Positions 7,124-13,905 of a DNA stretch of 16,556 nt are shown here, piece by piece (positions within the stretch are counted from its first letter, which is position 1; every line of letters starts with the position of its first letter). The stretch covers positions 10,190-26,745 of the forward strand of contig JAJZYC010000004.1 in the NCBI GenBank assembly GCA_021806125.1. Reading direction: 5' to 3'. This DNA comes from a bacterium. Its GTDB lineage: Bacteria; SZUA-79; Acidulodesulfobacterales; Acidulodesulfobacteraceae. A model generated the notes under the pieces. The model worked only from the letters and a program-made list of their open reading frames with translations, had not been told where the DNA came from and searched no databases. A program made the position numbers and the translations under genes.

Positions 7124-7386
7124 AAGCACCTCTCTAAATTTTTAGATTTTATTTTTATCCTGCTCCTATACCTGTTTAAGTCCTTCTTTTTGAATAGGAA
7201 CATACCGGATTTCTTTGAACCTATACGGTAAAACGGTATTTTTCCGTCCCTCATTAATTTTCTTAATTTACATAAGGTTATGCCGAGATAACCGGCCGCT
7301 TGGACATCGGTAACGACATCTCCGAGTTTTATATTATAAAGAGGGTCTAAAACGTCGCGGCCGAGATTAATTAATTTTATTTTCAC
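7120..7386 (-). CDS. Excisionase-like HTH protein downstream of parB
   Basis: A strong AAGGAGGT ribosome site lies 6-7 bases before the GTG at 7384-7386, so I place the start there (88 residues) rather than at the TTG at 7405-7407. The middle reads DVVTDVQAAGYLGITLCKLR followed by KLMRDGKIPFYRIG and a LFKKKDLNRY end. This is the helix-turn-helix plus wing pattern of HTH_17/excisionase-type proteins. The C-terminus is Lys/Arg-rich. It follows parB by 11 bp and couples to the next small gene. It could be a DNA-binding accessory factor for partition, a regulator of the adjacent trb genes, or a recombination directionality factor; the sequence does not decide between these. Confidence 0.78.
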   Translation of the reverse strand: MKIKLINLGRDVLDPLYNIKLGDVVTDVQAAGYLGITLCKLRKLMRDGKIPFYRIGSKKSGMFLFKKKDLNRYRSRIKIKSKNLERCL

Positions 7387-7397
7387 GATTAACCTCC

Positions 7398-8267
7398 TTA
7401 TTTGCAATATTTTTTCTTAAGGTCATATACGATGTCGAAAAGGACATTCCTGTCAGCGGAAAATATGGTTATACCAGATTTTTCTTTGGCAATCGTGATA
7501 TTTCCGCTCTTTAAATTAAATTCCTCTATGAGCGCATCTATATCACGATTCTCCAAGGGAGCCGGAGTTTCCGGTTTGTATGGCGAAGCGCCGGAAGTTT
7601 TGTCTTTTTCGCGCGCTTCGCCGCTCTTTCTAATATTTCTTAATTCGTCTCTTTTTATAGTCTTAATATCCACATCTTTCCGTGCAGGCTTTGCTAATTT
7701 GGAATATTCGACGGCTTTAGATGGAGATAATCCCTCTTTAGCAACTTTATCTTTTAAATCATTGTCAAGCGTGAGGAGTTTAAGCGTATTAACTATATGC
7801 GCCTGCGATTTCTTAACTAACTCTGCTATATCGCGCGTGCTCATTCCGCCGTCTTGAAGCTTTTTGTAACTTTGCGCAAGTTCCATCGGTTTTAAATCTT
7901 CACGGTGTATATTTTCTATGAGCTGAAGGACGGTTATTTCTTCTTCCGACAAATTCCTAAAAATTCTTGCTGGAATGACATTGTTGCCTGCAAGCCTGGA
8001 AGCTCTAAACCTTCTTTCTCCTATAACAAGTCTGTATCCATCCATTAAATCCATTAAACTTACCACCACAACTGGTTGAATTACTCCGATTTTTTTAATA
8101 GATTCGGCAAGTTCGCTTATAGACTCAGGTTCAAATTCAGTTCTTACTTGCGGCAAAACTATAACAGAAGACAAGGATATTTCCTTAAATTCTTCCTCTT
8201 TGCCGTAAATTTCTTTAAACTTTGCCACAGCATCGGATTTATAATTAAAATTATCGAAATTTTTCAT
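7398..8267 (-). CDS. parB: ParB-family partition protein (CTPase/centromere binding)
   Basis: The 289-residue product has a ParB/Srx N-terminal domain (about 30-125) with the arginine-rich motif GERRFRAS (83-90) and the ENIHREDL helix (118-125), which in ParB proteins bind CTP. An HTH region follows (about 137-185), with STRDIAELVKKSQAHIVN as the recognition unit. After a charged linker rich in Lys, Arg and Pro (about 200-240) there is a short C-terminal domain that is probably for dimerisation. ParB loads on parS sites and spreads, stimulating ParA. The start overlaps the parA stop as ATGA. I saw no obvious parS palindrome nearby. Confidence 0.93.
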   Translation of the reverse strand: MKNFDNFNYKSDAVAKFKEIYGKEEEFKEISLSSVIVLPQVRTEFEPESISELAESIKKIGVIQPVVVVSLMDLMDGYRLVIGERRFRASRLAGNNVIPARIFRNLSEEEITVLQLIENIHREDLKPMELAQSYKKLQDGGMSTRDIAELVKKSQAHIVNTLKLLTLDNDLKDKVAKEGLSPSKAVEYSKLAKPARKDVDIKTIKRDELRNIRKSGEAREKDKTSGASPYKPETPAPLENRDIDALIEEFNLKSGNITIAKEKSGITIFSADRNVLFDIVYDLKKKYCK

Positions 8268-8833
8268 TTGCCGTCCCCCGTCAGATGATTAAGTAATTTT
8301 TTAAATTGCGTCGCTGGTTCTTTATACAGGTAGTTAAAGAATTTATTTTTCTCTGCTAATTCTAAAATGTTACTATCGGATTGAAATCCTTTTGAAAATT
8401 TAATCGGAAATATTTCATTTTTGAAATTTTCTTTTAAGAAATGCAAAAACTGCTCATCTTCTCTTACATTAAATTTATTAAGAACGATTATGGTATTTTT
8501 ATTTATAGCGTTGCATATCTGAAGCGAATTAAGACTAACCTTAACACTAAGTTCGCTTTCGTTCACGACAGGAACTATACAAAAATCAGAAATAGAAATA
8601 ATCTCTTCTATGCGCTTATCCGCATACCCGCCTAAGTCAAAAATGGTTTGATTTTTACCCGTATCGAATTTTCCTTCCGGAAGAATTTTTTTAATTTCTA
8701 TTCCTTTTATGATTTCCTCAAGCGGAATAAAAACTTCGTTTGTGTCAAGTTCGTAATTTAAGTTTAAGGCAAGATTTATGGCTATCATCGTCTTACCTAC
8801 TCCGCCTTTTAATGAAAATATCGTAATTTTCAT
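8264..8833 (-). CDS. parA: Small ParA/Soj-type partition ATPase
   Basis: This 189-residue protein starts with the deviant Walker A motif, KGGVGKT (9-15), and has the Walker A' segment IFDLGGY (64-70) and a VLNKF motif near residue 118. It lacks the N-terminal HTH extension of type Ia ParA, so it is a compact type Ib-like partition ATPase, shorter than chromosomal Soj. It binds DNA non-specifically as an ATP dimer and moves ParB-bound cargo. The second residue of the normally conserved DxPP signature is replaced (DLGG), so the adenine-stacking region is unusual. The start has AGAGGGG; parB follows with overlapping start and stop. Confidence 0.9.
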   Translation of the reverse strand: MKITIFSLKGGVGKTMIAINLALNLNYELDTNEVFIPLEEIIKGIEIKKILPEGKFDTGKNQTIFDLGGYADKRIEEIISISDFCIVPVVNESELSVKVSLNSLQICNAINKNTIIVLNKFNVREDEQFLHFLKENFKNEIFPIKFSKGFQSDSNILELAEKNKFFNYLYKEPATQFKKLLNHLTGDGK

Positions 8834-8855
8834 TTATGACCCCTCTTTTTTAGTT

Positions 8856-9152
8856 TTAATGAGTTAATTTAATAAATTCTTCCACCGCTTTATCCGCGCT
8901 GTCGAACATAGGACTTACGGGGGACGTGCGGGATTTTACCGTATATAAATTAAATTCTCCGACGCGCACCGGGAATATGACGTAATCCCCCCTTTCGCAA
9001 ATACCTTTAAACTTAAGCTGGAACATAATCAATTCCTTTTCCCCGACTTCATGTTTAAATTTCTTTTCGGCGTATCCGCCGCTAATAGCGCAGTTACCGC
9101 TTCGCTCTCCTGTCCCTTCGGGACAGTCGTGAAGTTTTTTTAAAACTTGCAT
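8856..9152 (-). CDS. Hypothetical protein, 98 aa
   Basis: I do not recognise a family. AGGAGG lies six bases before the ATG, so expression is likely. The N-terminal 30 residues (CPEGTGERSGNCAISGG region) are Gly/Cys-rich and encoded by a locally GC-richer stretch containing a perfect 7-bp stem palindrome (9108-9124). The remainder looks like a small beta-rich domain (LKFKGICERGDYVIFPVRVG) with a C-terminal helix. It lies 22 bp before parA and overlaps the preceding gene by 13 bp. Confidence 0.65.
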   Translation of the reverse strand: MQVLKKLHDCPEGTGERSGNCAISGGYAEKKFKHEVGEKELIMFQLKFKGICERGDYVIFPVRVGEFNLYTVKSRTSPVSPMFDSADKAVEEFIKLTH

Positions 9153-9358
9153 AATTGGCCTCCTATTTCTTTAATATTAATTAAATACCTTTTACCGCCG
9201 GCATTAAATTCTTTACCGTTAAAAACTTTTGCGAATTGTTCGCCTATTTCTCTTTTTTGCAGTATTACGCCCCGGCCTTGTTTATCAATCCTCGTATTAG
9301 CTAATACGAGCGTATCCGAAAGAGCCGTTATAACTAAATTGATATTTTCTAATTTCAT
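9140..9358 (-). CDS. Small phage-type protein, 72 aa (DUF7446-like?)
   Basis: The opening pattern, ITALSDTLVLANTRIDKQGRG followed by KREIGEQFAKVF and a GGKRYLINI strand near the end, resembles small phage early proteins of the DUF7446 type as I remember them. That link is low confidence. The ATG at 9356-9358 has AAGGAGG upstream. It sits 13 bp after the methyltransferase gene and overlaps the next gene. There are no membrane or signal sequences. Confidence 0.6.
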   Translation of the reverse strand: MKLENINLVITALSDTLVLANTRIDKQGRGVILQKREIGEQFAKVFNGKEFNAGGKRYLINIKEIGGQLCKF

Positions 9359-9371
9359 ATCTTTGGCCTCC

Positions 9372-10283
9372 TTAAACCCCTAAAAAGTTATTTAAAATCT
9401 TATTTGAAAGCATTTCGTTCCTTTCTCTTAAACTGAATTCGTCGTAATCTGCAAAAATTACTTCGACTGGCATCTCAAGTTCGTGAGCCGTTTTCAAAAA
9501 AACGGCCTTAAATCTTTTATATTTATTTCTATATCTTAAGCTGTTAGCGAAGCAGTTAAAATCCTGCCTGTAAAAGCCTGAAAGCCTGTCGTTGTAAATC
9601 TCGTTATCGTATCCGCTTAAAAGCCACTTGCCTTTAACGTTTGAAAGAATATCAATTAAATCGTTATGGTCCTCGTCCGTTATCTCAAACATATATCCGC
9701 CGCTTTTTCGAGAGTTTTTAACGTAGGGCGGGTCAAGATAAAAAAACGTATCCGTCCTGTCCCAGTTAGCAATTAATTTTCTGAAATCTAAATTGTCTAT
9801 ATAGACTTCGGAAAGCCTTTTATGTATCAGGATTAATTTATCTATGCTCTTTCTAATATATTTCGGTATATTTACGTCTATCGAAAACCGCCAGCCGGCG
9901 CCTTTTTTAGCGTTTGGATGCTCGCCGTTTATCGTTGATTTAATTAAATAATAAAACCTTACGGCTCGTTCCGCCTTATCAAGTTTATCTACCTGCATAT
10001 TTCGGTATTCGTAATAACACTCGCGGGAATACGGCAATAAGCTTATTTTTTCCTGAAATTCCTTAAACAGTTTTTCGTCCGCTATAACCTTGAAAAAGTT
10101 ATAGAGTTCGCCGTCTATGTCGTTATAGACTTCAATTTCGGACGGCTTTTTATTTATCAGTATCGCGCCGGACCCGCCGAAAACTTCTACGTAAGTTTTA
10201 TGTTTCGGAAATAAAGGTGTTAACTTATCTGCCATAAAAAACTTTCCGCCGAAATAGCCGAATGGGGTTAGTTTTGTTTTCAT
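9372..10283 (-). CDS. D12-class (Dam-type) adenine-N6 DNA methyltransferase
   Basis: This 303-residue protein has the full alpha-class motif order: FGYFGGK (8-14, motif X), VEVFGGSGAI (32-41, SAM-binding motif I) and DPPY (184-187, catalytic motif IV). The C-terminal part reads SLRYRNKYKRFKAVFLKTAHE. It transfers a methyl group from SAM to adenine N6 in a short target that I cannot read from the sequence. No restriction endonuclease is adjacent, so it is an orphan methylase, as is common in phages and plasmids. Possible roles are host-restriction evasion or control of replication and regulation. The ribosome site is weak (AAGG at about 10 nt). Confidence 0.92.
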   Translation of the reverse strand: MKTKLTPFGYFGGKFFMADKLTPLFPKHKTYVEVFGGSGAILINKKPSEIEVYNDIDGELYNFFKVIADEKLFKEFQEKISLLPYSRECYYEYRNMQVDKLDKAERAVRFYYLIKSTINGEHPNAKKGAGWRFSIDVNIPKYIRKSIDKLILIHKRLSEVYIDNLDFRKLIANWDRTDTFFYLDPPYVKNSRKSGGYMFEITDEDHNDLIDILSNVKGKWLLSGYDNEIYNDRLSGFYRQDFNCFANSLRYRNKYKRFKAVFLKTAHELEMPVEVIFADYDEFSLRERNEMLSNKILNNFLGV

Positions 10284-10293
10284 AATTTAAACC

Positions 10294-11235
10294 TTAATTT
10301 ATTAATGCGATTCTAATTTTATCAGGCACAACTCCCGCATTTCTGTCATGCCTTGCTATTTTAAAAAGTTCATACGGCATCTTTTTAAAAAACGATTTTC
10401 GATTTACCCATGATATAAAATCCCGCTGGTCCCTCGACACTGCATATTTTTCCGACAGCGGATTAAGATACGGTTGCGCAAACGGATTTAAATTAAGTTC
10501 CCTACATATTTCGACCCTTTTTAACGCGTCTTCTATATCGTTTCTGACGAGTATATACACCGAATATGCCTTCGGCGTAGTCTTATATTTTCTTAATAAC
10601 TCCGTAGCCTTAATAACGGCGTCAACCTCTCCCATATTGTCCATAGCCATTCTGACGGGCTTAAGCCATTTAACTTTTGAGAGCAACTCCGCTATGTCTG
10701 GATTCTCCGCTATAATCCGGGCGTCAAGGCCTTGATTAAAATCTACCTTAATTTTGCGGTCGATAATCTTTTCGATTTGTTTTAAACCGAAGTCGCTCGC
10801 TAAAACGTTATTATCAAGACAGATAAGGTTTTTATGTCTTATAAACTCGTCAATATCGGCGTTAGGTCTAATATGTCCCTCTTTTTTAGGCACTATGCAG
10901 AAGTTACATGTCCTTATGCAACCGCGGGTAATAAATCCCATTGAGTAGTCCATATCGGGATATAAACTATAATCAGGGCAGGTATGCTCTATCTCGTCGG
11001 CTAAGACGGTATAATTGCCTATATAACCGGAACCGCCGATGACGGTTTCGATGCCCGCGGGGTAATAAGCGTAATCGGGCGTATATGAAAATACCTTTGA
11101 TGCGTAAACTTTGTCGTATGTTTCAAACATATCGAACCAAGAAACCGTATCGCCTTTGGCTTTATGGTAAGCCGATATTTTCATTAAAGCCAGATTAGGT
11201 ATTTTGCTGTCGATGTTAATGAGTCCGATTTTCAT
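10294..11235 (-). CDS. Phage-type radical SAM protein with degenerate N-terminal domain
   Basis: The 313-residue protein has the radical SAM cluster motif CxxxCxxC at C106, C110 and C113 (RGCIRTCNFC). It follows an N-terminal region (about 1-95) that opens like a cobalamin-binding domain, with NLALMKISAYHKAKGDTVSW, but is too short to be complete. A family of this type, of unknown substrate, is found in many tailed phages and mobile elements; I recognise the opening but not a function. The enzyme would use a 4Fe-4S cluster to cleave SAM. It lies between the methyltransferase and a coiled-coil gene, and its ATG overlaps that gene's stop as ATGA. A role in DNA or tRNA modification is possible but unproven. 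Confidence 0.85.
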   Translation of the reverse strand: MKIGLINIDSKIPNLALMKISAYHKAKGDTVSWFDMFETYDKVYASKVFSYTPDYAYYPAGIETVIGGSGYIGNYTVLADEIEHTCPDYSLYPDMDYSMGFITRGCIRTCNFCIVPKKEGHIRPNADIDEFIRHKNLICLDNNVLASDFGLKQIEKIIDRKIKVDFNQGLDARIIAENPDIAELLSKVKWLKPVRMAMDNMGEVDAVIKATELLRKYKTTPKAYSVYILVRNDIEDALKRVEICRELNLNPFAQPYLNPLSEKYAVSRDQRDFISWVNRKSFFKKMPYELFKIARHDRNAGVVPDKIRIALIN

Positions 11236-11408
11236 AATTTATTCAAATCTCCAATTGATAAGTTTTTAAGCTCTTTTTTAAGATGATAAATATCAGATTC
11301 ATAATCGCTGACTTCATGTTCTAATTCCTCAATCTCCGCTCTTTTTAGTTCAATTTTTGCTTTAATTTCCTCAATCTCGCTTTTAATTTCATCGATTCTT
11401 TTATCCAT
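11232..11408 (-). CDS. Short coiled-coil protein, 58 aa
   Basis: This short gene encodes 58 residues from the ATG at 11406-11408, with GAGGAG at ideal spacing. The stop overlaps the radical SAM start as ATGA. The product is an almost continuous amphipathic helix: repeated IxEEI/IxELE heptads in residues 5-50, rich in Glu and Lys, with no Pro. It should form a coiled-coil dimer. The strong ribosome site and coupling make it a real gene; the function is unknown. Confidence 0.75.
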   Translation of the reverse strand: MDKRIDEIKSEIEEIKAKIELKRAEIEELEHEVSDYESDIYHLKKELKNLSIGDLNKL

Positions 11409-11419
11409 TTTAATCTCCT

Positions 11420-11432
11420 CGCCCCGAAGGGC
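11420..11432 (-). other. Short UUCG hairpin before the 58-aa coiled-coil gene
   Basis: On the minus strand GCCC-TTCG-GGGC forms a 4-bp stem with a C(UUCG)G tetraloop, immediately upstream of the GAGGAG ribosome site at about 11415-11420. There is no T-run, so it is not a terminator. It could affect mRNA stability or translation. Confidence 0.4.
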
Positions 11433-11438
11433 TTTAAA

Positions 11439-11651
11439 TTATTTTTTCTGCCATCCGGACAGAGAAAATATACATTGATTTTGTATGTCTATAACTACGA
11501 AATTTTTTAATTTTTCGCCGCCTTCGTTGTCAAAAACATTCAACTGCAATGAATGTTCGCTAATTTCCACAATTTCAAATTCTTCGCTGTATCCTTTACA
11601 GCTAAAATAAATCTCGTCGCGGTTAATTTTTAAGACGATTTCGTTTTCCAT
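11439..11651 (-). CDS. Hypothetical protein, 70 aa
   Basis: No family is recognised. The 70-residue product looks like a small beta-rich domain (alternating strands such as EIVLKINRDEIYF and NFVVIDIQNQCIFSLSG), with two Cys residues and no membrane segment. GAGGGGG lies about 8 nt before the ATG at 11649-11651. It sits between the helicase loader (22 bp upstream) and the coiled-coil gene. Confidence 0.65.
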   Translation of the reverse strand: MENEIVLKINRDEIYFSCKGYSEEFEIVEISEHSLQLNVFDNEGGEKLKNFVVIDIQNQCIFSLSGWQKK

Positions 11652-11673
11652 AATAAATACCCCCTCTTATTAC

Positions 11674-12342
11674 TTATTTTTTAACGACGGAAATTGCTCT
11701 TCTGTCTATTCCTTTAATTTCTATGACTTCAGTCATAGCTGTTATCCGTGACGCAATCTTATCATTCAAGTTTTTTCTTATTTCTTCTAACGAATAATTC
11801 GATGTAATAACCGTCTGTTTATCTTCTTCATATCTTGAATTAATTATTACGTATAAAGTCTGCATAACCCACTCCGTCGTCTTTTCCGTCCCGAGATCGT
11901 CCATGATAAGCAATTCCGGCCGCGTATATTTTTTAATTAAATCGATTTCAAGCGCAGTTTCGCTTTTAAAAGCCCCTCTGATATTTAAAAGCATAATAGG
12001 GACCGAGACGAATAAACCAAGATTATCCTGAAGCCTGTATTTTTCATATTCGCAGACAGGCTCCGAATTTAATATAAAACTTTTCAAAAAACTAACGGCT
12101 AAATCCGTTTTTCCGGTTCCTACCGGACCGTGAAAGTAATAGCCGGATTTAAGATTTAATTTCCCGATATTACTTTTAGGCGTTAAAAACTTTTTTGGGA
12201 CTCCTATTTTAGCAAGGACATTCTGGATATTTTTTTCTAATCCGTTTTTAAATTTTGACAATTTTTCGCCATCGCCTTCCGTGTTTACTTCTTCAACTTG
12301 AAAATTCTTAATAATCTCTTTAATTTCGGTAGCCTGTTCCAT
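11674..12342 (-). CDS. DnaC/IstB-type AAA+ helicase loader
   Basis: From the ATG at 12340-12342, chosen for its GGGAGG ribosome site (a GTG 21 bp upstream lies inside the preceding gene), the product is 222 residues. It has Walker A, GPVGTGKT (72-79), Walker B, LLIMDDLG (144-151), a sensor-1 TSN (180-182) and the arginine-finger region IASRI (196-200), the order seen in DnaC and phage helicase loaders. It would load a replicative helicase, probably the host DnaB since none is encoded here, onto DNA opened by the initiator. It follows the initiator gene by 2 bp, matching lambda O-P and Gram-positive phage replication modules. IstB is excluded by the absence of a transposase. Confidence 0.9.
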   Translation of the reverse strand: MEQATEIKEIIKNFQVEEVNTEGDGEKLSKFKNGLEKNIQNVLAKIGVPKKFLTPKSNIGKLNLKSGYYFHGPVGTGKTDLAVSFLKSFILNSEPVCEYEKYRLQDNLGLFVSVPIMLLNIRGAFKSETALEIDLIKKYTRPELLIMDDLGTEKTTEWVMQTLYVIINSRYEEDKQTVITSNYSLEEIRKNLNDKIASRITAMTEVIEIKGIDRRAISVVKK

Positions 12343-12344
12343 AA

Positions 12345-13336
12345 TTAACCTCCCGTGACCCACATTTCGCCGGTTACGTTATCGATGTGGGTAGTTTTTA
12401 TGTTTTTATATTTTCCGTTGTCCTCCGCTTCTGCTTTAGGAACCTTACTTTTTGAATTAAGGTAAATTTCAAACTTCTTAGGCCTAAACAGAGTCTCCGG
12501 ATTAAGATATTGATTCATCTTTTCGTCGTTAAGCCAATCAGATGTTTTTTTATCCACCACGCTTTTAAGCTGATCCACCGTAAAACCGTCTCTTAGCCTC
12601 TGCGATATATTTTTTAGGTTATTGCCATTCTTGGTGCTAAATGATTTGTTCGTTTTAAGATTTAAATAATCTAAAACTTCTATTTTAGAAGAGTGAAAAA
12701 TCTGCGCAGATTCATCTGCACCATCTTTTGTTTTATTCTTTTTAGTATTATTTATATCTGTTTTATTCTTATATGTATTATTAGGGTTAATTTCCTTTAG
12801 AGGGGTATCTAAAGATTCTTTAGAGGGGGGGTTAATTTCCTTTAGAGGGGTATCTAAAGATTCTTTAGAGGGGGGGTTAATTTCCTTTAGAGGGGTATCT
12901 AAAGATTCTTTAGAGGTTTTTTTAAATTTTTTTTAGAGGGGGGGTTAATTTCCTTTAGAGGGGTCAAAATATTTTGTATGTTTTCGCCTTTTATTAACCG
13001 GTCCAATATATTATTAAGCGGTTTGAATGAGTATAAATTATTTGATTGTCCTTTATTATCTCTAAATTGTCGAGTTTTTGTGATATATCCCTTTTCTTCT
13101 AATTTTCTTAGGTTTAAAATAATCGTAGGCTGGGATAAACCCGTTTTTCTTTGAATAGTCGGTATAGACGGATAAGCCGAATCGTTCTGATAAGCATGCC
13201 TAATAATAGTTAAAAGCAAATGTAGTTGCACGCTGTTAATTTTAAGTTCGGCGCAATGATCTATTAATAAGTTAGAAACTATAAAAAAATACTTCTTACT
13301 TAAATCCGCCGCATCTGTTTTTATTTCAGTTTCCAT
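12345..13336 (-). CDS. Phage-type replication initiator with internal iterons, needs -1 frameshift
   Basis: Two reading frames make one gene. Frame one (13336 to 12899) encodes 145 residues, with a winged helix-turn-helix (about 25-110; IRKTGLSQPTIILNLRKLEEKGYI-like core). Frame two, from about 12917 to 12345, is open without stops and encodes a 15-residue repeat (SKESLDTPLKEINPP), an Asn/Lys/Thr linker and a C-terminal domain. That domain reads IEVLDYLNLKT, LKNISQRLRDGFTVDQL and YLNPETLFRPKKFEIYLN, which match the phage conserved C-terminal domain of replication proteins (Phg_2220_C). A -1 shift on TTA AAA AAA C (12917-12925) joins them into about 330 residues. A sequencing error of one A in the A8 or A7 run would give the same picture. 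The linker DNA is the iteron array. Confidence 0.85.
12715..12783 (-). other. AT-rich 30-bp tandem repeats, candidate DNA unwinding element
   Basis: Two near-identical 24-bp segments (12729-12752 and 12759-12782; 21 of 24 bases match) lie 30 bp apart in a stretch that is almost pure A/T, immediately next to the iteron array. In protein they encode two copies of NNTxKNKTxx. Position and composition resemble the AT-rich 13-mers beside initiator boxes in bacterial origins. Confidence 0.5.
12785..12964. repeat. Iteron array: eight 22/23-bp repeats inside the initiator gene
   Basis: On the plus strand TTTAGAGG recurs at 12796, 12819, 12841, 12864, 12886, 12909, 12932 and 12954, a spacing of 23, 22, 23, 22, 23, 23 and 22 bp. 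Units alternate between two types and so form a 45-bp super-repeat. One type carries the 17-bp palindrome TCTAAAGATTCTTTAGA (12808-12824, 12853-12869, 12898-12914). The period is close to two helical turns, so sites line up on one face. Such iterons bind replication initiators; in lambda they lie inside gene O. Confidence 0.85.
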
Positions 13337-13368
13337 CTTAACCTCTGCGCTATCTCCTAAAAATTAAT

Positions 13369-13668
13369 TTATTTTCCTCTATTCGTCGCTTTTTGAATAA
13401 TATCGTTAACGCTTTCTACTTTGTTTTCTTCGATTAATTTATCCAGTTCAACTATTTTAAATAAAACTACTCCATAGGGTTTGTAATACGATATTTTTTT
13501 ATTTTTCATATGACCTCGCAACCCGCTTTCGCTGCAGTTAAGGTATTCGGCGGCTTCCTTTACGGTAAGCCATTTTTTCTGCGTTGACGTGCCGCTTAAT
13601 AACGAAGCAAGTTTTGCGATGCTTTCATCGGAAAGCTTTATTTCCTGCTGAATTAATTCTTGCTGCAT
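13369..13668 (-). CDS. Excisionase-like HTH DNA-binding protein, 99 aa
   Basis: Residues 33-80 read WLTVKEAAEYLNCSESGLRGHMKNKKISYYKPYGVVLFKIVELDKL, shown here in part: the EAAEYLNCS helix-turn-helix, then the short wing and closing LDKLIEE helix of HTH_17/AlpA-type proteins. A Gln-rich N-terminal helix (about 1-27) and a C-terminal helix flank it. It lies between the Cro-like gene (16-bp overlap) and the initiator gene, where phages often carry regulators or excision factors. No integrase is in view, so regulation of early transcription is as likely as excision control. GGAGG precedes the ATG. Confidence 0.8.
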   Translation of the reverse strand: MQQELIQQEIKLSDESIAKLASLLSGTSTQKKWLTVKEAAEYLNCSESGLRGHMKNKKISYYKPYGVVLFKIVELDKLIEENKVESVNDIIQKATNRGK

Positions 13669-13862
13669 TGTTCCTCCCGAGGATATAAAAGGTCGATTAC
13701 GGGTATGCCGGTAAGTTCTGATATTTTTTTAGCGGTTTTGCGGGAAGGGAAATATTTATATTTAAGTAAGTGGGAAAGGAATGATGGCGTAATCCCTATT
13801 TTTTCTGCAAATTCAACTTGTTTAATCTGATTCTTTAATATATACCACTTTAAAGGGTGCAT
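13653..13862 (-). CDS. Cro-like HTH_XRE regulator, 69 aa
   Basis: The small protein is essentially one Cro/CI-type HTH domain: KQVEFAEKIGITPSFLSHLLKYKYFPSRKTAKKISELTGIPV (about 14-56, quoted in part), with recognition helix SFLSHLLK. The size and location, divergent from a CI/LexA-type repressor, are those of Cro. It would oppose that repressor at the shared operator region. The ATG at 13860-13862 follows AAGGAG, and a strong promoter (13906-13934) drives it and the long minus-strand operon. Confidence 0.85.
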   Translation of the reverse strand: MHPLKWYILKNQIKQVEFAEKIGITPSFLSHLLKYKYFPSRKTAKKISELTGIPVIDLLYPREEQCSKN

Positions 13863-13905
13863 TAATAAACTCCTTAAAAAATGTTATTTACTATAATTAA
13901 TTAAA

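Noticed and set aside
7402..7857. Plus-strand 151-residue open frame
   Set aside because: It lies entirely antisense to parB, which has clear motifs, and has no ribosome site or family resemblance.
9108..9139. Plus-strand terminator (hairpin followed by a T run)
   Set aside because: The T run starts about 8 nt after the stem and no plus-strand gene lies upstream.
12345..12578. Independent 77-residue gene
   Set aside because: The same frame stays open upstream through the repeats to about 12917, and the sequence is the C-terminal half of the initiator's phage-type domain, so it is not a separate gene.
12785..12964. CRISPR-like array
   Set aside because: The repeats follow each other without unique spacers, the 45-bp unit is in frame with the coding sequence, and no cas genes are near.
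12800..12964. G-quadruplex from the recurring G4 and G7 runs on the plus strand
   Set aside because: Runs are separated by about 14-20 nt or more, longer than normal quadruplex loops; the regular 22/23-bp period is better explained by iterons.
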